From Alphaproteobacteria bacterium (lineage in GTDB: Bacteria; Myxococcota_A; UBA796; CAJQPC01): a stretch of 64,000 nucleotides of DNA. Made by a program: the position numbers and the translations under genes. The notes below the pieces were generated by a model. That model did not search any database. It was not told where the DNA came from and was given only the letters and a program-made list of their open reading frames with translations. The DNA lies in NCBI GenBank assembly GCA_020632795.1, contig JACKEV010000007.1:806001-870000 (forward strand). The letters run 5' to 3'. Numbering within the stretch: the stretch's first letter is position 1; every line of letters begins with the position of its first letter. Shown one piece after another: positions 59,179 through 64,000 of this stretch.

Positions 59179-60912
59179 ATGAAGGTGGACCTGCCACAGG
59201 GAGACAGCGCGTTGGACCGCATCCAGAGCATCGCAGACGACCTCCACGCCCACCTCACCCGGGACCCGAACAGCCGGGTCTTCCTGGGCGTGGATCGGGA
59301 CCTGGGCGCGCTGCCCGACCCCAGCGCCGCGGACTCCCTCTCCCGGCTCGCCGAGGCCCAGGGCCTGCTGGAGCAGGTGCGGGACACCCCCCGCGCCGGG
59401 CTGGACTTCGACGCGGCCCTCGACCTGGACCTCGCCGCCCTGATGCTGGAGGCGGAGATCCACCAGGACACCCTGACCTTCAACGGGCAGACCCGGCTGG
59501 AGCAGCTCCCCACCGCAGGCGCGGACGTCGGCGACGGCATCTTCATGCTGTTCATCAACGACCCCCGGCCGGCGGGCGATCGGCTCGCCGACATCACCGC
59601 CCGGCTGGAGGCGGTGCCCGGGTACCTGGACGCTCTGCTGGGCCACCTGGGCGTGCCCGTCGCGCGGTGGGTGGACGTGGAATTGGAGCGGGTCGTCGGC
59701 CTGCCCGAGCTGTTCGAGACGGTGCGCGGCTGGGCCGAGTCGGTGTCCTGGCCCGACCGGGGGCGGCTGGAGGTGGCCCGGGTCGAGGCGGAGCGCGCCC
59801 TGACCGACTACGCTGAGCGCTTGCGGGCCCTGCCCACCCACGCCGGCTTCCACATCGGCGACGCCGACGCCCGCCGGATCATCGCCCTGCGGGGGATCGA
59901 CCTGTCCCCCGAGCAGCTCCACCGCGTGGCCCGGGACTTCCTGGCCCGCACGAGCGAATCCCTGGCCGAGCTGCGCGGGCGGCTCGTCCCCCGCTACGGG
60001 CTGCCGCCCGAGACCACCGTCGCCGAGCTGCACCGCTTCCTCAACCAGCGCTTCCGGGTGACCCTGCCCACCGGCCAGCTCGACGACGTGCTGGACCGCT
60101 ACCGCGAGGAGCGCCGCCGGGTGCTGGACTTCATCCGCCAGCGCGACCTCTTCCCCATCCCCGAGCACCAGGAGATGAAGATCCTGCGCACGCCGGGCTT
60201 CATGGCGCCGAGCATCCCGGCCGGCGCGATGATGCCGCCCCCGCCCTTCCGCGAGGGCGTGCGCACCAGCCTCATCTACCTCACCCTCTCCGACGAGCTG
60301 CTCGACGAGCACACCGAGCTGGGCATCCCCAGCATGATCGTCCACGAGGGCATCCCGGGGCACCACCTCCAGCTCGCCACCGCCGGCCTGCACCCGTCGA
60401 TCATCCGCCGGCACATGAACGCGATGGACCAGGCCGAGGGCTGGACCACGATGCTCGAGGACTACATGCTCGACGTCGGGCTGATGGGGCCCCTCACCGA
60501 CGAGGCCCGCTTCATCGGCCACCGGGACATCGCCCGCATCGGCGCGCGGGTGGTGATCGACCTCTTCTTCATGACCGGGGACCGGCGCTACCTGGACGTC
60601 GGGGTGGACTGTGATGTGTCCGCCGCCGACCCCTTCGAGGCGGCCGGCAGCCTGCTGGCGGCGGTGACCGGGTTCACCCCGGGGCGCACCCAGGCCGAGC
60701 TGAACTGGTACTCCATCGAGCGCGGCTACCCGCTGTCCTACCTGGCGGGCAACCACCTGGTGCACCAGCTCAAGGCTGACGTGACCGCCGCCTGCGCGGG
60801 CCGACTGGAGGGCCTCGCCCTGGATCGTGCCTTCCACCGCACGTTTCTGGAGGCGGGCAACATGCCGGTGCGCTTCCTGCGGGCGGTGTTCGCCCACGAG
60901 GGGCTGCTCTGA
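59179..60912 (+). CDS. DUF885-family metallohydrolase
   Basis: 577 aa from the ATG at 59179; the open frame runs back to 58876, but the upstream part is AT-richer and overlaps regulatory repeats. An ATG at 59119 is an alternative. The family zinc motif is VHEGIPGHHLQ (HExxxGHH-like), and the C-terminal block is ELNWYSIERGYPLSYLAGNHLV. DUF885 proteins look like M32-type metallopeptidases, but substrates are mostly unknown. No signal peptide. The stop overlaps the CTG start of the sulfatase gene. Confidence 0.85.
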   Translation: MKVDLPQGDSALDRIQSIADDLHAHLTRDPNSRVFLGVDRDLGALPDPSAADSLSRLAEAQGLLEQVRDTPRAGLDFDAALDLDLAALMLEAEIHQDTLTFNGQTRLEQLPTAGADVGDGIFMLFINDPRPAGDRLADITARLEAVPGYLDALLGHLGVPVARWVDVELERVVGLPELFETVRGWAESVSWPDRGRLEVARVEAERALTDYAERLRALPTHAGFHIGDADARRIIALRGIDLSPEQLHRVARDFLARTSESLAELRGRLVPRYGLPPETTVAELHRFLNQRFRVTLPTGQLDDVLDRYREERRRVLDFIRQRDLFPIPEHQEMKILRTPGFMAPSIPAGAMMPPPPFREGVRTSLIYLTLSDELLDEHTELGIPSMIVHEGIPGHHLQLATAGLHPSIIRRHMNAMDQAEGWTTMLEDYMLDVGLMGPLTDEARFIGHRDIARIGARVVIDLFFMTGDRRYLDVGVDCDVSAADPFEAAGSLLAAVTGFTPGRTQAELNWYSIERGYPLSYLAGNHLVHQLKADVTAACAGRLEGLALDRAFHRTFLEAGNMPVRFLRAVFAHEGLL

Positions 60913-62405
60913 ACCGGCGGGGCTTCCTGACCGGGCTGGGGGGGCTGGCCCTGGGCGGCCCGGCTGTGGCTGGCCGTGGGCGTCGGGATCTGCTGAACGT
61001 CGTCGTCATCATGGCCGACGAGCACAACCCCCGCCTGATGGGCTGCGCCGGACACCCGACCGTGCTCACCCCGCACCTGGACGCGCTCGCCGCCCAGGGC
61101 ACGCGGTTCTCCAACGCCTACGCCGCCGCGCCCACCTGCGCCCCGGCCCGCCAGAGCGTGCTCACCGGGCTGTGGCCCCAGGAGCACGGCCAGTACAGCA
61201 ACGTCCACGTCCTGCACCCGGACACCCGCACCCTGGCCCACGACTTCACCGAGGCGGGCTACGTCACCGGCGCCATCGGCAAGCTGCACACCAACAACGA
61301 GGGCGAGCTGTTCGGCTTCACCGAGCGGCGTCCGTGCCCCGCCCAGGGGGACATCCGGGTCGCCATCACCGGGGACCGCGCGGCGCTGCGGCCCCGCACC
61401 GACGGCGATCGGGCCGAGGCCGACGCCTTCGCCGCCATCCCCGACCCCAAGCTCTGGGGCGCGCCCCTGGACGACCCCCGGCTTCACCCGGACCTGCGGG
61501 TGCTGCAGCGCTCCCTGGAGTTCATGAAGAAGAACCGGCGCCGGCCGTTCTTCCTGCTGGCGTCCTTCTTCGAGCCCCACTTCCCCTGGCTCCTGCCCCG
61601 GGAGGCCTACTACCGCTACGACCCCGCCGCGCTGCCGCCGCTGCCCATCGACCCGGACGACCTGGACGACTCCCCCTGGGCCCTCAAGCTGCTGCTGGAC
61701 CGGGGCTGGTTCGCGATGGACGACGCCCAGCACCGCCTGTGCCGGGCCCGGTACTACGCGGCGGTGAGCTGGGTGGACGAGCTGGTCGGCGCCGTGGTCG
61801 CGGGGCTGGACGCGCTGCGCCTGACCGAGCGCACCCTGGTGCTCTACCTCTCGGATCATGGGGACATGGCCAGCGAGAAGGGCCTGTGGCGCAAGAACGT
61901 GATGTTCGACGGGGCGGCCCGGGTGCCGCTCATCGCGCGCCTGCCCGGGGTCCTGCCGGCGGGGGCGGTGCTCGACGCGCCGGTGAACCACACCGACCTG
62001 CTGCCCACCGCGCTGTCCTTCGCCGGGCTCCAGCCGGCGGGGCGGGTCAACGGCCGGGACCTGAGCCCCTGGCTGCGGGGCGAGGCGCCGCCGCCGGAGG
62101 ACACCTGGAGCATGGAGCTGCCCGAGGTCGGCCTGGACCACCCCCGCATCCTGATGATGCGCAACGACCGGTGGAAGTTCGTGCGCTACCGCCGCCGCTA
62201 CGGCGGCCCGGACCGCTACGTCGAGCTGTACGACATGAAGGCCGACCCGCTGGAGTCCCGCAACCTCGCCTACGACGCCGACCAGTCCGAGCGCGTCCAA
62301 CGGCTGTGGGAGAAGGGGGACTTCTTCCTGGGGACCCTGCGCAGCCCGGTGCACCCGGTGCTGTCGGTGCGGCACGTGGATGAGGATGAGGCGCCGGACG
62401 ATTGA
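60909..62405 (+). CDS. Tat-exported sulfatase with probable CTG start
   Basis: 498 aa from a CTG at 60909, overlapping the DUF885 stop (CTGA) with GAGGGG 5 nt upstream. From this codon the protein begins with a twin-arginine signal, NRRGFLTGLGGLALGG; starting at GTG 60966 would lose it. Sulfatase motifs: metal site VVIMADEHNP, formylglycine signature CAPARQSVLTG with Cys77, IGKLHTNN, and LYLSDHGDMASEKGLW. It would cleave sulfate esters in the periplasm after Cys77 oxidation to formylglycine. Length and motif order are normal for the alkaline phosphatase superfamily. Confidence 0.88.
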   Translation: MNRRGFLTGLGGLALGGPAVAGRGRRDLLNVVVIMADEHNPRLMGCAGHPTVLTPHLDALAAQGTRFSNAYAAAPTCAPARQSVLTGLWPQEHGQYSNVHVLHPDTRTLAHDFTEAGYVTGAIGKLHTNNEGELFGFTERRPCPAQGDIRVAITGDRAALRPRTDGDRAEADAFAAIPDPKLWGAPLDDPRLHPDLRVLQRSLEFMKKNRRRPFFLLASFFEPHFPWLLPREAYYRYDPAALPPLPIDPDDLDDSPWALKLLLDRGWFAMDDAQHRLCRARYYAAVSWVDELVGAVVAGLDALRLTERTLVLYLSDHGDMASEKGLWRKNVMFDGAARVPLIARLPGVLPAGAVLDAPVNHTDLLPTALSFAGLQPAGRVNGRDLSPWLRGEAPPPEDTWSMELPEVGLDHPRILMMRNDRWKFVRYRRRYGGPDRYVELYDMKADPLESRNLAYDADQSERVQRLWEKGDFFLGTLRSPVHPVLSVRHVDEDEAPDD

Positions 62406-62416
62406 GGCGAGGGGAG

Positions 62417-62466
62417 TTGTCAGGATTCTGTCGTGAGCGCTTACTCTGCGGTCACAAAGTGACCGC
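62417..62466 (+). promoter_or_regulatory. Candidate promoter and dyad upstream of the caspase-like gene
   Basis: TTGTCA (62417-62422), a 17-nt spacer and CTTACT (62440-62445) are followed by GCGGTCAC-AAA-GTGACCGC (62448-62466). This perfect 8-bp inverted repeat lies at the expected transcription start. It has no T-tract, so an operator is more likely than a terminator for the sulfatase. Confidence 0.45.
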
Positions 62467-62508
62467 GCGGTACCATTGGAGGGTGAACCCTGCCGAGAGT
62501 CAGCCGTG

Positions 62509-64000
62509 ATGTCCTGGCGTGCCCTGAAGATGTTCCTTCTGGCCGCTCCGACCCTGCTCTGGGCTGCCCCAGGCTTCGCCGCGGCAGAGGACGAGATTCG
62601 CACCTACAGCATCCTGATCGGGTCGGATCTGCCGTTGCCCGGGGGCGAGGATGACTGGCTCCACTACGTGGACGACGACGTCTTGAGCTTCGCCCAGCTC
62701 GCGCTCGCGCTCGCGCCCGGGAGCGGGCAGCGAGGTCGCCCTCACCCGGTGAACCTGCACCTCCCGTCCAACCTGGACATCGTCGAAGGGCTGCTGGGTC
62801 GGAAGAGCATGCTGTGCGGCAGCACACTCCACGCTGAGCTCTGGGGGCAGGGCGTCATGGTCGGCCCGGCCTGTGCGGAGGACATCGAGGGCTCCTTCAG
62901 GGGAGTGATGGCGCAGCTTGAGGATGCGCCGGGTGTCCGGAACGTCGTGCTCATCATGTACTCGGGGCACGGAGACACCCCGAGCCGGTCCGACGGCGGA
63001 GGTCGCCGCGCGCAGGAGAGCTTCCTGCGAATCCAACCTGGTACGGACGGCGGCGACGGGCTCCTGCCGACCCGGACGCTGCACAAGTGGATCCAGGACT
63101 ACCTCAGCGACGCTGATCTGGTCGTGCTTGTGATCGACGCCTGTCGCCAGAACGAGCAGGAGCCGTCGCTGGGGGCGCTCGACGACAAGGTCGCGCGGTT
63201 CTTCATCAACCACAAGATTCGAGAGCTGGAGATCCAGCGAGGGCCGGTGAACCACGTCGTCCTGTCGGGGCTGCTCGGGGGCGCGGACTTCGACCACAAC
63301 GGACGCATCACGGTCGCCGAGTTGTCCAGGTTCTTCATGCTGAACCTGCAGTACGAGGCCCCCCCCCGTCGCCGATCTGCCAACGAGTCGACGCCCTACC
63401 TTGGGAGTGTCCGATTCGGTCGCTCCGGCTACGACGACGTGATCATCGCCTACCGGGAGAGCATGACGTCCTCCGTGCCGGGGTTCATGAAGGTCCCGCT
63501 GACGACGAGCCAACTCAAGGAGAGCGCGCGCATCCTGCTGACCGTAGAGGATCAGCCCCCCAAGGATGGAGAAGACCGACCCGAAGGCATGGACGGGCTG
63601 GGGTTCGCGATCGCGGAGTTGAACACGCGCCCGGCGTTCATGTACGATCTGTCACGGCGGCCGGCGGATCCTGCGGTGACGCTCTGGATCCCGAGGCTGG
63701 ACCACAACATCAAGGTGACGGTGGTGCAGTCATCCGTCGTGCAGGGGGCGGCCGACGACCGGGTGATTGAGAGCCGGAGCTACGTCGTGACCCCTGCCGC
63801 TCCAAACCAGAACGCGAGCACGCACCCGGTGGCGCCGACGGGCGCGTTGCCCAGGGAGCTGTCCGGCTATCTCCAGAACACCGAGAACGGGAGGACGCTG
63901 TTCACGGCTGAGCGGTTGCCCTCCTGGTTGGACCAGCTCAGGGGGCCTGCCCTCCATCTGTGTCTGTCCACAGGGCTGGAGCAATGGGTGAACCCCGCGC
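62509..64000 (+). CDS. Secreted caspase-like (peptidase C14/metacaspase) protein, cut by window edge
   Basis: At least 497 aa, open to the right edge; the ATG at 62509 follows a GTG that could also start. The signal peptide ends near FAAA. The caspase-like dyad is His154 in VVLIMYSGHGD and Cys212 in VVLVIDACRQNEQ, 58 residues apart. DFDHNGRITVAELSRFF after the Cys is an EF-hand-like calcium loop, as in calcium-dependent metacaspases. The region after residue ~280 is beta-rich and unassigned. Base composition is lower in GC than its neighbours. It is probably a periplasmic or secreted endopeptidase. Confidence 0.85.
   Translation, partial: MSWRALKMFLLAAPTLLWAAPGFAAAEDEIRTYSILIGSDLPLPGGEDDWLHYVDDDVLSFAQLALALAPGSGQRGRPHPVNLHLPSNLDIVEGLLGRKSMLCGSTLHAELWGQGVMVGPACAEDIEGSFRGVMAQLEDAPGVRNVVLIMYSGHGDTPSRSDGGGRRAQESFLRIQPGTDGGDGLLPTRTLHKWIQDYLSDADLVVLVIDACRQNEQEPSLGALDDKVARFFINHKIRELEIQRGPVNHVVLSGLLGGADFDHNGRITVAELSRFFMLNLQYEAPPRRRSANESTPYLGSVRFGRSGYDDVIIAYRESMTSSVPGFMKVPLTTSQLKESARILLTVEDQPPKDGEDRPEGMDGLGFAIAELNTRPAFMYDLSRRPADPAVTLWIPRLDHNIKVTVVQSSVVQGAADDRVIESRSYVVTPAAPNQNASTHPVAPTGALPRELSGYLQNTENGRTLFTAERLPSWLDQLRGPALHLCLSTGLEQWVNPA

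Overview
The window is about 70% GC with dense, often overlapping genes, and it comes from a Gram-negative bacterium: it has LpxD, a LamB-type porin and many lipoprotein signal peptides. Several traits point to a Myxococcota-like (deltaproteobacterial) lineage. These are a MYXO-CTERM-like tail on a thrombospondin-type-3 repeat protein, MopE-type 'putative metal-binding' repeats, a PknB-type kinase with an HRDVCPQN catalytic loop and PEGA tail, an orphan DUF4157-Hint protein, and recN upstream boxes resembling the LexA motif described for Myxococcus. No species can be named. No rRNA, tRNA, IS element or CRISPR array was recognised. No gene-free stretch exceeds 300 bases; the longest gaps are 58911-59178, 3160-3415 and 42878-43107.

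Layout. 1-0.8 kb: a possible papain-fold toxin-like protein and its partner. 0.8-12.6 kb, mostly minus: a beta-helix lipoprotein, an RRM protein, a voltage-gated-type channel with an RCK domain (plus strand), a large surface protein, a zinc-ribbon protein, a class III cyclase, lpxD and asnS. 12.7-15.4 kb: a pilin-like small protein, a membrane protein, and a three-gene nucleotidyltransferase/GrpB cluster. 15.5-18.2 kb: recN with candidate SOS boxes, and an unknown gene. 18.3-24.9 kb: a minimal RNA ligase, a membrane glycosyltransferase, TRAP permeases, and a multihaem cytochrome. 24.9-31 kb: Uma2 and nucleotidyltransferase-like proteins, an AAA ATPase plus TOPRIM-like pair (candidate defence module), and a RarA-methyltransferase fusion. 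31-37.7 kb: an octahaem-type lipoprotein, the DUF4157-Hint protein, a CrtI-like oxidoreductase, an acyltransferase and a CDF transporter. 37.8-41 kb: a His-rich serine hydrolase and an ECF sigma/anti-sigma pair that appear to share one promoter motif. 41-52 kb (minus): an alpha-glucan utilisation operon. 52-58.9 kb: an MpaB-like oxygenase, a P450, an AzgA-type permease, lipoproteins and an HCCA-isomerase-like protein. 59-64 kb (plus): a DUF885 hydrolase, a Tat sulfatase with a probable CTG start, and a secreted caspase-like protein cut by the window edge.

The strongest systems-level reading is the 41-52 kb operon. A surface lipoprotein, a TrmB-like regulator, a Ser/Thr kinase, two paralogous GH13 lipoproteins, a LamB-type porin and a third GH13 lipoprotein are linked by 4-nt or other short overlaps. 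They lie behind one sigma70-like promoter carrying two copies of a 23-bp dyad. Surface amylases would cut alpha-glucans, the porin would import the products, and TrmB would sense them. The second regulatory unit is the ECF sigma factor: the motif GGAAACC-N16-CGTA occurs upstream of its own gene and upstream of the neighbouring serine hydrolase gene.
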